From contig UZAE01012467.1 in the NCBI GenBank assembly GCA_900617975.1, forward strand, positions 6,440 through 40,353: DNA of 33,914 nucleotides, in the 5' to 3' direction. This document shows positions 21,901 to 32,775 of the stretch, one piece after another. Position 1 is the stretch's first letter. Each line of letters begins with the position of its first letter. The notes below the pieces were generated by a model. It ran no database searches, was not told the origin of the DNA, and saw nothing but the letters and a program-made list of their open reading frames with translations. The stretch comes from Rodentolepis nana. Taxonomy: Eukaryota > Platyhelminthes > Cestoda > Cyclophyllidea > Hymenolepididae. Position numbers and translations under genes: made by a program.

Positions 21901-23357
21901 AATCATTTCCAAAAATATCGGAAGGTGCACTTCAATTGGGGAAGTATTCGAGTATTACACAATACTCAAATAATTAACACTACCCAAATACTAATATTCG
22001 AGTCATACTTTCGAAGAACCATGACGTATGAAATGCTTATTCGCGGCAGTGGTCTGTGAAAAGCAACACTCAAGCCTCAACAACAAAAAATTCATCCTTA
22101 GACTACTATGTTAATTCGCCCTAGTTCGATTTCAGTAAACTTCTTTCGAGTCATCGGATATAGGAGAGAAAAAAAAAGGCTCATGGAGGCAAATAGATAC
22201 AGATACCGAGATGTGAGCAGTCTAACAAACTAGATTCACGTTTTATTCTTCAAACTGTGAAACCTTCCAGAAACCTAATTTCTGCAAGAACAGTAAAATG
22301 TAACCTTGACAACTGGATATGAATGAAAACAGAAAAGATAAGCTTTTGAATTATCTAAGAACGTACAAACAAGTATAAAAAGCTATTTCGATTTCGAAAA
22401 GTAACTCCCTATGAAGAAGTCCATACCTCTCAAAGCTTTGCGGAAAGCATAAAGCTCTGAAGAGCACAATCAAATCATGCACAAATTAAACTCATGGTTC
22501 ATGAATAATGGAAACCTCAATTGAAATTTCACGTCACGTATGAGCCTCCCATTATAAATAAAGATGATAAGTAATTTGATGTTTTATTTGGAAAATAAGA
22601 AACTCCCTCCAAATTACCACGGTCCAGACAACCCATTCAGACGCATAGAAGGATTAATGAAGATTGATAATGGGGGTAACCGGAGACGGGGAGTCATTAA
22701 TGCATTATTTTTACTCGAAAAAAATATTTAAAAAATATTACTTTGAAGATTTAATGCAACTAATACATCTGTGAATTCCTGTAGGTAAGAAAAACTACTA
22801 AGACGTCAAGCACGAAAATAAAATTAATGGAATGAAGGTGTGGATAAAAATTTAACTCACTTGTCTTTGACAGCATCGTGCATTAACTTGACAGCATCGG
22901 AACAAGATGGTCTGATAATATCCTCAACTCCATTCAGTTTGGCGTTTTCACTTATCAATTTGGCCGCTTCTGGATCCAGGTCATTCGTTACGATTTTATG
23001 GAGCATTGGAATTTCATTTGCAAATCGGACAGATCGAAGACCAGATGCCCCCAGGGCTTCCAGAATTGACAGTCCGGAATAATTAACTGATTTTGGTTGA
23101 GTATCACCTGCTGTCTTTGTGGTTTTGTTAATAAATTCTTGCAAATGTATTTTTGAAAACTGTTTTATTACAGCTATCGTGAGATCCCGGTTAAACTCTT
23201 GAACAGGATTGTAGAAAACGCCTTCAGGCAATTTGACCGTAGCTGATCCTTCTTTGACTGTCATTATTTGTTTCGGTGTTGAGAATTGTGATTTAAAAGC
23301 GATCAATGGGATAAAACGTAAATCCGACGAGGCAAGCGACAACCGCCTAATGAACAT
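12498..23357 (-). CDS. TRMT1: tRNA (guanine(26)-N(2))-dimethyltransferase, 3' end missing
   Basis: Uses S-adenosylmethionine to methylate G26 of tRNAs. Four exons join in frame: 22861-23357, 21449-21641, 21174-21359, 12498-12708, with introns of 1219, 89 and 8465 bp and GT-AG ends. They encode 362 residues plus one base. Visible are a basic presequence-like N-terminus (1-31), [12 protein letters not shown] (48-59), the SAM-binding [14 protein letters not shown] (99-112), NDLDPEAA (125-132), the catalytic VDIDPYG (170-176) with [10 protein letters not shown] (198-207), the conserved [18 protein letters not shown] (251-268), and zinc-site pairs C288/C291 and C321/C324. An in-frame TGA precedes the first ATG; a second ATG is at residue 32 (23262-23264). 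The last exon ends in phase 1, so a C-terminal part is encoded further left, inside or beyond the window. Intron 3 contains two SINE-like copies and an assembly gap. Confidence 0.93.
12769..13081 (-). repeat. SINE-like repeat, copy 5 (full length, 313 bp)
   Basis: The target-site duplication is ACATCTATTTAT (12757-12768) against ACATCTACTTAT (13082-13093), with one mismatch. On the plus strand it starts with the AT tail and ends GGAGGTAAGTCTATCGCACACC. It lies in the sense direction of TRMT1, inside intron 3. Confidence 0.9.
13082..14825. other. TRMT1 intron 3 sequence, no gene seen
   Basis: It holds a polypyrimidine stretch (13398-13490), a G-rich tract at 13852-13880 with G4 potential, and AT-rich filler. 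No coding region is supported. Confidence 0.5.
14841..15153 (+). repeat. SINE-like repeat, copy 6 (full length, 313 bp)
   Basis: It is flanked by a perfect 15-bp target-site duplication, ATATTAATCAATTGA, at 14826-14840 and 15154-15168. It keeps the AGACTTACCTCC head and the AACGCCTGCCATTT 3' block. It lies antisense to TRMT1 in intron 3, so the TRMT1 pre-mRNA would carry GGAGGTAAGT here. Confidence 0.92.
15169..18713. other. TRMT1 intron 3 sequence, microsatellites only
   Basis: It contains TA tracts (15377-15399, 15533-15563), a C-run (16322-16345), a GA tract (17660-17700) and a CA tract (18081-18109). No gene or further SINE-like copy is recognised. Confidence 0.5.
18714..18911. other. 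Assembly gap (198 N)
   Basis: The unknown bases follow a C-rich stretch (18693-18713) and precede 34 consecutive C (18912-18945). The gap evidently falls in a long C/G homopolymer or C-rich satellite that could not be sequenced. Its true length is unknown. Open frames drawn across it are artefacts. Confidence 0.97.
18946..21173. other. TRMT1 intron 3 sequence, near exon 3
   Basis: It contains a GA tract (19260-19290) and two identical 20-base copies of a C-rich palindromic motif at 20076-20095 and 20283-20302. No gene is supported. Confidence 0.5.
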
Positions 23358-25239
23358 GTGATCGCCGAATCATATCTGGCGGATGTTATTTAGCAATATC
23401 AAATCAAATATAACACATAACTTAAAAATATCATTAAATGTTCTGCAACTGTTCGCAAATATATTTGCGAATGTTAATGATCATTTAATTAAATATTTAA
23501 ATGTAGGTTAAATGAAATATACATCAATCACGTGAGCTTGAAATCGCTTATAAAAGTCGGCTAAACTGTATCTATGACTACATATTTGAGTTTTATTTCT
23601 ATTTCAATTAGAATTAGTAGAACGTTAATTTTTCTGTACTGGATATCTCATTGTATTTGCATTGCTATTCGTATAAGTTTCATATTATTTGTTGAAACTA
23701 TATTGTGTAACTGTTAATTAATATTTACTTAAAATCAATTTTACGAATAATGGAACTAAGAATACTTATGCATGTAACACAAATCACTTACACTCTTACG
23801 CAAATTATTTAAAAACATTTATTCCGTTTTATGGTCATGATTATTTATTACTATTTCATTTAAATACTGAACTGTGCTAATTAGAGTATCATACTCTCCA
23901 CGTCTGTAATCAGGTGACGAGTTTAAAATATGGCAGATGAATTTATGTTGATTATAGAAGTCTTTTAATTACAATTCCTTTTTCACTTAAGGAACATAAG
24001 TGAACAACATAATAGTTGGCCCTTCGAATACTATACCATCTAACTTAGTCGAAACGTTGTAATATCTTGGCTATGTGGGTATGTGTGCATCATCGTATGC
24101 CTGCATGTCTGCTCGCCAGGATTGGGAGGTGCGCCGTACAAATCTGTGTGCAGCGACCGTACAAACGGTGACCAATCATCAACCTCTATTTAACCTAATC
24201 CCCCATCCTGATCATGAGTAGCTCCATGCGTGTACACACTTGATCCGCAATACTCGTACTGAATAAACGTGCTCCGTGCTACACGTCTGTTTCCTTTATA
24301 GCCGGGCTATAGCTTAGCTAGTTTCGGGAGTCTAGCTAGATGTAGGAGAATCTGCCACGGATATTTCTGAGTCAGTCAGGCTTTACTAGCGTAGCAATCC
24401 GCTAAGGTAATTCGAAGATTATTAGGATAATTTAGCTGAAACATAGTTTATTTTAATACAAAGCTATAAATCCCCTAACAATTTATTCAGATTTACGGAA
24501 GGTAGGGGATTTTAATAGTTTTATTGTGCCATAAGTTATCGGAAAATTAGGCTTTTATACATTGAAGTATGTTTGGCAGTATTCAAGATTGAAACCACTC
24601 AGTTTTCTTAAATGAAATTTGTGCTTCTCCATTATATTCGAAATATATAACATGGTTTCAATAATCAATATTATCATTAAGAAGCTCAAATTTACCCTTG
24701 AAACAAAATGTATTAACAATAAAATATCAGTTCTGGAATAGCATATTAAAGTAGTAAACAAGGGTCATATTTAAAAATATCTATTTATTAACAAATGTAA
24801 GTATTTATCAATTCACGATTATTACAATTAACTAGAGTTATTTAATCCAAACAAGACTGAGTAGCTGCGCTTTTATTGACCTGTTGAACGCAAGGCTATC
24901 AAAGTTGAGCAAAGTAATATCATTCGGTAAAGTGCGGATGTACTTGCAGAAACCCCTCAGTTTATCAGCGGCCTCGTTTATTCAAATCGGTATAGCATTG
25001 AGTGCACATAATTACTAAGTACATTGGTAGTCAGCCATATTTGTGACAAAAGTTACCCACTTTTTAATTCCTGGGTTCTCGCTACTGTTGACAAAGCTTG
25101 ACCAATTTTTTAGCCCATGTTTATGCGTGATGAGGCTTACCCATGGGCCATTCGTGTGGACCTATTCCATTAAATGAAAAAATATATCTACCATAGAGTA
25201 TTACTTGTGCCCGTAGGAAAGTCATCTATTGTTTATAAT
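23358..25239. other. Upstream of TRMT1; LTR- or promoter-like island
   Basis: Mostly AT-rich. The segment 24050-24400 is less AT-rich, with a CCAAT-like ACCAATCATC, an AATAAA at 24262-24267 and a perfect palindrome TATAGCCGGGCTATA (24297-24311). This could be a solo LTR or a promoter. No protein is recognised. Confidence 0.35.
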
Positions 25240-25563
25240 TTAACAGAGATTTTCTTTAATGATCACTAACCTTGGTTCAAATTTCGATCTCGTATACAAA
25301 TAATAAAAAGAAACTATTTGTTTTTTTTTCTTGGATTGTTTCCGTATGTTTAGCAGTTCGTTGTTATAAACGTTTGCTTGGTCTAAATACTTAGTGAAAT
25401 TCTGAAAGTGTTCATTCGTCTTGAGAAATCCAACTAAATTAATTGGAACTAGTTTTCTTCTATGCCTCGGATGACGATACGGGTGCCGACGTTTACGCTT
25501 GGCTAGAAATTCACTGAGTGATAATTGCATCGGTTCGTTTTGAAGGCTGTAAATTAATCCCAT
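25240..25563 (-). CDS. Hypothetical basic protein, 107 aa
   Basis: An ATG-initiated frame in AT-rich DNA with a start on MGLIYSLQNEPMQL. A strongly basic stretch follows at about residues 22-37 (KRKRRHPYRHPRHRRK), then a less charged middle and a second lysine cluster (KQSKKKK) near residue 77. No signal peptide or membrane segment is visible. I do not recognise a family. The basic patches could bind RNA or DNA or act as a nuclear signal. Its length is unusual for chance in such AT-rich sequence, but it could also be an exon of a larger gene or a relic. It lies between TRMT1 and 14-3-3 on the same strand. Confidence 0.35.
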   Translation of the reverse strand: MGLIYSLQNEPMQLSLSEFLAKRKRRHPYRHPRHRRKLVPINLVGFLKTNEHFQNFTKYLDQANVYNNELLNIRKQSKKKKQIVSFYYLYTRSKFEPRLVIIKENLC

Positions 25564-25893
25564 TTTTGTTGATTGTAATTTTTAAATATAAATTTCCACT
25601 AGCATGTGATTTGAAGAAAGATTGCATTTGTAATATGCCATTAACCGTGGCCCATGGGAAGGAATAAACTATCCCCAGTGTCGCTAGAACAGATTATAAG
25701 ACCATTACTAATTTATTATATTTATAAGTCATCGTTGCATGAAAAATCGTCGATTTCTCCGCCTAGCCATTTACCCCTCTGAAAAATTCGAGTCACGCAC
25801 TTGAATCGCAAAGTTGAAAGAGGGGGGGGGTGCCATTTCAATGTCATGACCAGTCAAATACTTACTCGAACCTGCTATGACTAATTTTTCGCT
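25564..25893. other. Noncoding spacer
   Basis: No feature is seen apart from a short G-run near 25821-25829. Confidence 0.5.
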
Positions 25894-25905
25894 ACTTTGC
25901 AATAA

Positions 25906-26222
25906 CGGGGTGTGCGATAGACTTACCTCCATGTGGTGCACCCTGGGCAATGTATACCCATACGGCAAAAATGTCTATAACCTGGCAGTTGACTTCTGAC
26001 TTCAAGCTACCATCACCCCACTGTATGTCATATTCGACATCTACCACAGTACTCACCTCACCTTGTTTCTACCTTCGTCTTGGAAACACTCTTCTGCCCA
26101 CCCCCCCCCTTCTCGACTTTTTTCACTTTGATGTTCCTCCTCCTCTCCCATCTGTGAAGCCTGAAGTCAACTAAAGGGCTAATGATAGCTATCAAAACGC
26201 CTACCATTTGATATAAATATAA
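25906..26222 (+). repeat. SINE-like repeat, copy 7 (full length, 317 bp)
   Basis: It is flanked by the perfect 12-bp duplication ACTTTGCAATAA at 25894-25905 and 26223-26234. The head reads GGGGTGTGCGATAGACTTAC, and the 3' part has TGATAGCTATCA, ACGCCTACCATTTG and a short ATATAAATATAA tail. It is among the best-preserved copies. Confidence 0.93.
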
Positions 26223-26234
26223 ACTTTGCAATAA

Positions 26235-28851
26235 TAATATCAAGTAGAAGACGTTGTCAAGTCCGTCTATTAGCACTCACGTATTCCAAACTAGGCACAC
26301 ATGTCCCATTCAAACAATATTTTATAATCAACGGGGTTGTATGTGGTACATACTCCAAATACTCTGCTTACAGGAGGCACAATGGCGAAGTTGATGTGTT
26401 GCGTATGATATCTTTACCAAGGCAGGGCAAAGCCAATGGATGTCACGAAGGCTCAGAAGAAGTACACTATTTCGTTCATTATCATTATTCCACTGAAAAA
26501 ATCGAGTCACTCATTGTAACATTTCTTCTTTTTAAAGGCATACAAATGGTAGTCGTATATCACTGGTGTAGATACTCGTTGATTATCTGACACTGTGCAA
26601 ACGGTGAATTAGTGAAAGGGGTCATTTTAGTGCAGGAGGTGCCCACAAAAAATGAACAATAGGAAAGGAATTTGAAAACAGAAATGAGTGGGAAATTGGA
26701 GGCAGGCTCGCCCACTGATTTCTAATAATTCTTAAGCTGCTAAATAACTTTTTTGGCTTATGTTCCCATGGAACCTATAAAAGTGTTTGCATTCGTATTT
26801 TGTATCGAAATTAATATTTTTTGAGTTAATTCAGCTAAACAACGCTCAATATTTAAGTACTTTGCATGTACCTGGATTACCATCATTGTAAAACATGTCA
26901 ATTTATAAATTGCGAGTACACTAATTACATGCAAGAAAGTTCAAATAAGGGATGAAAATTAAGGGTTTTTAATAATGGGTGATAACTACCCTTGGCACCT
27001 TAATAAACACATTTGTTTCTGAATTTAGCATCCATCAGGGCATCTAATTATCAACAAAGAGGCTGAGTTAATTGCTGTTAGATCCGGCATTCCGGCGTTC
27101 AAACCTCTCTTTTTCGTGATTTCCAAACTTCTCAGTTCCATTCCACCTGAGCAATAATGACCAGTAGATGTAATATAAAAAATCTCCATGCCTATCAGAA
27201 GGAGAAGGGTAATATTAATTTTGGAAAGTGAGCGACTAAATACAATGTGCCCTAATCTAAGTACCAAATAAATTAAGACTCTTTTCCTACCCTGACCTTC
27301 ACAATCCCCGCCATTTCATGCCATCTAGTTTATTTACCAAGACATTGCTCTCTAGGAATTTTCTTATTATAATTAATAACGTAAAGTAAGCATTCTCTAC
27401 TAGATTACTTCAATTAGTTCATTTGATTAGCAAAATGAAAAATGAGTGGTGCTGGCGCGTCCCAGAAAGTCACAGCAATAATTCTGTCTGGTATAGTCTC
27501 TTTATTTTGTTTTGGAGTTTCAATAGGTCTTCTGATACAGTGAACATTAACCAACGATGTCTTGCAATTATTTTAAGGATGTAAACACCTTGGTTCAACC
27601 AAGATCGTCATAAACTGATGTGTCTACTTATGTTTTGTATAAGTAGTATCTGCCAGATAAATTACTTCATTGTCCACCAGATCAAGAAATTAGCGTTCGC
27701 ATGCAGAAATAATGCGCAATACACACTTGGCTTGTGTTTGCCCTCACGCTTGGTCATACACGTCCCTCCCACGGGCCAATCATGAGCGCGCATCGCTGAC
27801 TAACACCACGCGCCTGTCTGTCTATCGATTTGCTGCATCCGAAAGATAACTAAATTCGTTGCCAAGTCATAATTCGACATCACCTCTACGAGCAATGAGT
27901 TTTCCAAACCCTGACAAATCGCAAAGATTTAGTAAATCTGAGGTCAGAAAAGGAGACTAGAAGCTTATAGTTCAATAGGGCAAATGCGCTTTTTTTACTT
28001 TCATATGAGAGATGCAGAGATAAGAGGGAATATAGATCAGAGACTTTAAAAATCAGCGTTTACTCTTGCTGAGTGCCCGAGTGTACTTTCCTTGTATGAC
28101 GTTGGTGTCATAAGGTAGAGACTAGGAATAACCCGATAATTAGTCGTGCCAGAGGAATCACTGAACCCAAAGAATCTTAATGAATAAGTGTTCGAAAATG
28201 CATAAAATGAAGAAACGATGGTGCAGACAGTGTTAAAATTGAACCACTTCTAAATCATAAATCACGGGGTCGATGCCCATCGTTTCACTTCCGATGATGT
28301 AGGTGGCCGACTACATTGATTGATTTCTGAGTCGAGAAGAGAGATATCCATCTTCCATTAATGGCTCCCAAGGCCTAAGTTAATCGGATCTTACAGTCAT
28401 ATGAGTAGATACTAGTCAGTAAAAAATCGCACTTCATTACAGTTCGATTTAATCTTACGAAGCATTTCAAAATCGTCACCGCAATAGTGGAAAAAACCTG
28501 GAAATACACCAAAAACCGTAACGCCTTATACCAAGAATAGGTACACAAATTACAGCTTCAAGGTGCTCACAAACGAGACCCATTCCGAACGTCCCTGTTT
28601 CCACCACACCGTACAAGACAAACCAATCAACCTAGAGGACATTTTCGAACTTTGCCTGATTCATGATTGACAACCAAGATAATATAACTAAATGAGAGAG
28701 TAAGCTAACCACATTCTAAGCAACTGCTAAGTGGTAAACACGCCGAAAAAATAACCCAGGCCCATAATTCAAAAAAACGAAAGACAATAACATTTACACG
28801 TATAGTATTTATAATTGTCGTGATTGAAATAATTCAGAAATCAAAGTGTTC
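26235..28851. other. Intergenic region downstream of 14-3-3
   Basis: Mostly AT-rich with no known protein. A GC-richer patch at 27720-27840 contains GGCCAATCATGAGCGCGC and may be regulatory. A 33-codon frame at 27442-27543 could encode a membrane peptide and is listed separately. Confidence 0.4.
27442..27543 (+). CDS. Possible 33-aa single-pass membrane peptide
   Basis: A short ATG frame has a small polar N-terminus (MSGAGASQK) followed by a continuous hydrophobic stretch, VTAIILSGIVSLFCFGVSIG, then a quick stop. The profile suits a micropeptide with one membrane helix or a first exon ending near a GTGAAC donor just before the stop. An overlapping 46-codon frame starts 8 bases upstream, so chance is quite possible. 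I cannot name a homologue. Confidence 0.2.
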   Translation: MSGAGASQKVTAIILSGIVSLFCFGVSIGLLIQ

Positions 28852-29662
28852 TTATTCAGCTCCATCATTGTTTTCGATCTCTTCTGGATCAGAAGTCCAA
28901 AGAGCGAGATTGTCGCGAAGAAGTTGCATGATGAGTGTACTATCTTTGTAGGACTCCTCATTGGCATTGTCAACATCACTGACAGCATCATCAAATGCTT
29001 TCTTGGCCAATTGGCAAGCCCTATCGGGGCTGTTCATGATTTCATAGTAGAATACAGAGTAGTTCAAAGCAAGACCAAGACGAATTGGGTGGGTATAGCT
29101 GAGACTTTCAGCGATTTTTGTGGCATCCTCGTAAGCCAAACGAGATGCTTCCACAACAGCCTTGTGCTCTTCGCCCTTAGCATTTTCAGCCTTATAGCGA
29201 TAATAATCACCCAGCATCTTCTTATAGAAAACTTTACCCTCAGCATTTGAGCACTTGGGACACAAACGCTCATCAATCAATTTCTAGTAAGAATTAAAAA
29301 ATCAGCAAATATTAACAACTTACAAGGACATCGGTGCAAATATCATTGAGCTCCTTTTGAAGAGTATCAAGGTACTCCTTAGTAAGATTCTGTTTGTCAG
29401 CATCAGTAGTCCTGGAAAGACGGCTGGATAGCACTCTGTATGAGTTACGTCGAGAACCAACAACATTTTTGAAAGCAACCGAGAGAAGGTTCCTTTCCTC
29501 ATTGTTTAATTCCTGATCAAAATTTGTCACCTCCTTCATACAGAAAGCCATATCATCAAACCGTTCAGCCTGCTCAAGGCATTTGGCGGTGTAAACAAGG
29601 GACTCCCGATCACGTAAGGGCAAATCCTTAAGCCATTCCGTTGAAGAGACATCAACCATCAT
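28852..29662 (-). CDS. 14-3-3 protein
   Basis: A cytosolic dimeric adaptor that binds phosphoserine/phosphothreonine motifs in client proteins. Two exons (29324-29662 and 28852-29283) are joined across a 40-bp intron in phase 0, giving 256 residues against about 245-250 for the family. I chose the ATG at 29660-29662; the frame is open further up but has only a TTG there. The signature [20 protein letters not shown] spans 57-76. The phosphopeptide-pocket residues are present: K65, R72, R142, Y143 and N187. The second signature (225-244) reads [20 protein letters not shown]. Departures from the usual consensus are F64 for Tyr, Y75 for Trp and A241 for Thr, so this is a diverged isoform with an intact pocket. 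The N-terminus is extended by about 15 residues and the acidic tail is short. It is divergent from the CFAP97-like gene. Confidence 0.95.
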
Positions 29663-30860
29663 TAGTGCAACAACGCAGAAATTTTGAAACAACGCCGACA
29701 ATTTATTTTAAAGACGTAACCTTGGGTAAAGCAAGATATTGGGCAGTTTGTTGATTCATTATATATTATAATTTATATTTATACTAAAATTATTAAAATT
29801 AGTATGCCTAAAACAAATGAAAATCATACAAATTGTATACTTTTGTTTAATGCATTGGAACTGATCATGAATGCCAAGGTCCTCTTGATGATCAACTCAT
29901 CAGTTATAAAACACATATTTAATTACTATGACCAGCATATGATTATAATTTTGCAAATAAAATTATCGCGTAATATTTATTAATGGATAATGGAATTTAA
30001 GCGATGGCGCAAACAAATCAGGATTAACAATATTAGATTGTGGCAATCAGTAAAAAATTTTCTTACGGAAAACCATTTATTTCTTCTTTATGGCTTAGTA
30101 GCAATTAATGAAGATTTATTATAATCCATCCACAACATTTGTCAATATTCGCTTGGTGTTCTCCGTTTACTCAAACGGGATTGTAAGATTTTCTAACTTT
30201 ATTTTAAGCATATAATACAAAACGCTAAATAGAAAACTCAATAGTGAACTGCTAAAAATGAGAAGGACGTTGAAGTGCTTTACTTTCACAATGTCGGTTA
30301 ATTTAGTGTAATTTGACTGGTAATGGCTTGTCAAACAACATAAGTTATGAATCTATGTTTGAGCTATGGAATCGTTGGTTGAATAATCTTGAAGTTCTAT
30401 CATAAAGTCATTCATTACTTTCAATGTTATCCAACTACACTATTCAAAGAATGCTTTCATTTGACGTCGTTGCATTGGGAATTGTGATTTTAAAGCAAAC
30501 TTAGTTTTCAATAAAGAAAATTAGTGGAAATTTGCTGATAAGCCTGCAATTCTCTTAACGTTATCGAAAATATTTATGAAATCAAATGTTAAGAATCTTC
30601 GTATATAAATTAGCAAAAATCATTGTACTCTTGATTTTCTTTCATTAAAATCATTTAATTTTAATTATTTATGATTTAGTTGTTTCCTTCTTATGATTCA
30701 AATTAATAATTATTTTGTTTAAAGTCTTCAATTAGAATTTACAATTGCGATGACAATTGAATACCGGTGTTTTGACTTAGGGTCTGATAATAGTTTTCAG
30801 AATTAATAGTATTACCTATCCTTTTATAGTACAATCGGGCGTCATCTAGTATATTTTATA
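29663..30860. promoter_or_regulatory. Shared divergent upstream region
   Basis: About 1.2 kb of AT-rich DNA separates the 14-3-3 start (minus) from the CFAP97-like start (plus). It must hold the promoters or trans-splicing acceptors of both genes. I cannot identify a convincing TATA box or known factor site. Confidence 0.4.
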
Positions 30861-32318
30861 ATGAGTAATTCGTTGAGAACATCTGTCACGCGCAATCGTA
30901 AAAAGTCTGGTGATACAGCAACCACTTCCAAAAAAGTTTCCAGAAATAAAATGTGAGACTTGCCACTCAATCTGGGTTTTTATTGAAAATTTCTCATTTA
31001 TATTTGTATATATTTATCATACTTTATAAGTATGATTTGCTAGGCTTTTTTCTTTTGCCAAATATATATCTATTGATAATTTGACTCACTATTATTTTAG
31101 TGGCAATCACTCGTCTATGTTAAAATATGGCAGCAGAGAACAAAGTGCTTCTAACACTTACAATCCAAGTAGTGAGGTGTCTTTTGAAGATTTTTCTTCA
31201 TTTGGTTCTGAAAAAGAGTCAGAAATTGATCCGAATGAAAATGAATCGACGGTTTCGCCCTCTTCTAGCTATCGAAATCTCCAAAATGATCAAATCTCAA
31301 ACCACGAGAACGCTCTGCAGTTATACTCTGAGGACACTCCAGTATCAATTGAATCACCATTCCCTCCCGCAAGTAGAACACAATTGCCAGTTTTTGTAAC
31401 TAAACCACTCACTCGGAAAAAACTCTCGCTTAATTGTTCTAGAAGTATTTCGAATTCATTAACACCAGATAATGGAAATAACCTGACTACTGGTACTGAA
31501 AGTGGAAATAGCCGATCCGAGATTGGGATTGCTGACTTAGCCGAAGCCTTGCGCCTACTGTCTCGAGATGCGAGATTTCGTAGTATTCGACCTCCTTGGA
31601 GAGATCCAAACTCCCGACCTCTGCCTAGTGATGAAACAGCCTCTGTTGAAGCTATGCTGAGGGAGTACAATCAGCTTTTGATCAAAGCAGCTTCTGAACC
31701 AAAATGTCCCGCTAATTCTAAAATTGCTGTTAGAAGACCATATCATACTACGCTCAATAGGTGGCGACAACAGGAGCGAATTCAAATGGAAAATTTTGTA
31801 AATTTCCTTTTTCCTCTGATTATAATTCTTATTAGTATTTGGCTGATCGTCTGCGCAACATTCGCCCAAGTCCCGATATTTCTCGAGATGTGCTTCTAAA
31901 CCGATATAAACAGTATTTCGTCACCCCTGCTACGCTCCAATGTACCCTTCCTTCATCCCATGATGCTGATTTGTCTTCCTCATCAAGAAGTCGGCCCCGG
32001 CAATTATCAGCGCGTACAGTATCTCGGGGTTCTACAGGTACATCACGTCCACTTACTGGAATGGCCTCCTCAGGTATTTATTCTACAAATTTAGTAGTCC
32101 AATTTTGATATCAAACAGTAATTATTGGTTAATATATTCAAGATCGCACACCTGCAAGGCTTTCCACTCGCGATGATTCACCTCCTATTCCTGCACCCTT
32201 AAGACCTTCATCTCAAGAGCTAAATGGAATTAACACACCACATTCCCAAGAGGTCCTCAATAGACTACACTCGGTGAGGCAGGCACTTCATGAGCATAGA
32301 TCGAAAGAAAAGTTGTGA
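30861..32318 (+). CDS. CFAP97 / hemingway-domain cilium protein
   Basis: Four exons join cleanly: 30861-30952, 31101-31797, 31836-32073 and 32143-32318, with introns of 148, 38 and 69 bp in phases 2, 0 and 1, giving 400 residues. The N-terminal half is serine-rich and probably disordered. The segment of about residues 205-285 matches the CFAP97 (KIAA1430/hemingway) domain. A LPSDETASVEAMLREYNQLL helix is followed by YHTTLNRWRQQERIQMENF, then, across intron 2, YLADRLRNIRPSPD. This has the family's pattern of N-R-x-x-E-Q-x-R-I-x-x-E-N, a Leu-rich helix and a K/R-P turn. The C-terminal third is Ser/Arg/Pro-rich. The family is linked to assembly or maintenance of motile cilia and sperm flagella. 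The start ATG is the first in exon 1. An AATAAA lies 118 bases past the stop (32436-32441). The domain assignment is from memory of the family pattern. Confidence 0.78.
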
Positions 32319-32761
32319 GGGAGTGATGAGCTGATTGGTGATGAAAATCGTGTTAATTCAATGGTTCATTTCCTTAAATTGCTCACTCCTGTCACCATAC
32401 TTTGTGCATTTGTACATGGCCGCTAAAGAGCTGAAAATAAAAATACTAAATATTTTTCAGGATTGCAGATTTATTTTATTGACGTATGGCATTAGGTGTT
32501 GCGCTTCAACCCCCTTCTTTAGCTAGCAGAATTTGCGATTGGACTTTTCATTTCCTTTTATTCCACTTAATCTCATCTCAAATTTCCGCCTAAAGCAAAT
32601 TTGAATTTGAATTAAGGATTTGAATTTTGGCTGCATTAATGGATTCCTGACGAAACTTGCTCTTTCATTAAAAGACATCCAGTCAAGTTATTCGATTTAC
32701 TTGAAATTCGAGGTACCGTTTAGACTCCGTGCTTGTTGTTGTCCTTATTTGAAGTGGAGGA
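32319..32761. other. 3' flank of the CFAP97-like gene
   Basis: It includes the presumed 3' UTR with AATAAA at 32436-32441 on the plus strand. Beyond that no gene is seen. Confidence 0.45.
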
Positions 32762-32775
32762 ACTATTGTCGTAGT

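Noticed and set aside
26328..26510. A 60-codon minus-strand frame rich in Cys and Trp
   Set aside because: No recognisable domain, overlaps an equally open plus-strand frame, and sits in intergenic DNA.
28846..29250. A 134-codon plus-strand ORF antisense to 14-3-3
   Set aside because: It is the shadow of a conserved coding exon; the minus strand carries all the family motifs.
29663..29701. Upstream extension of 14-3-3 to 29701
   Set aside because: The extra codons begin with TTG, which is not a normal eukaryotic start; the ATG at 29660-29662 gives a family-like length.
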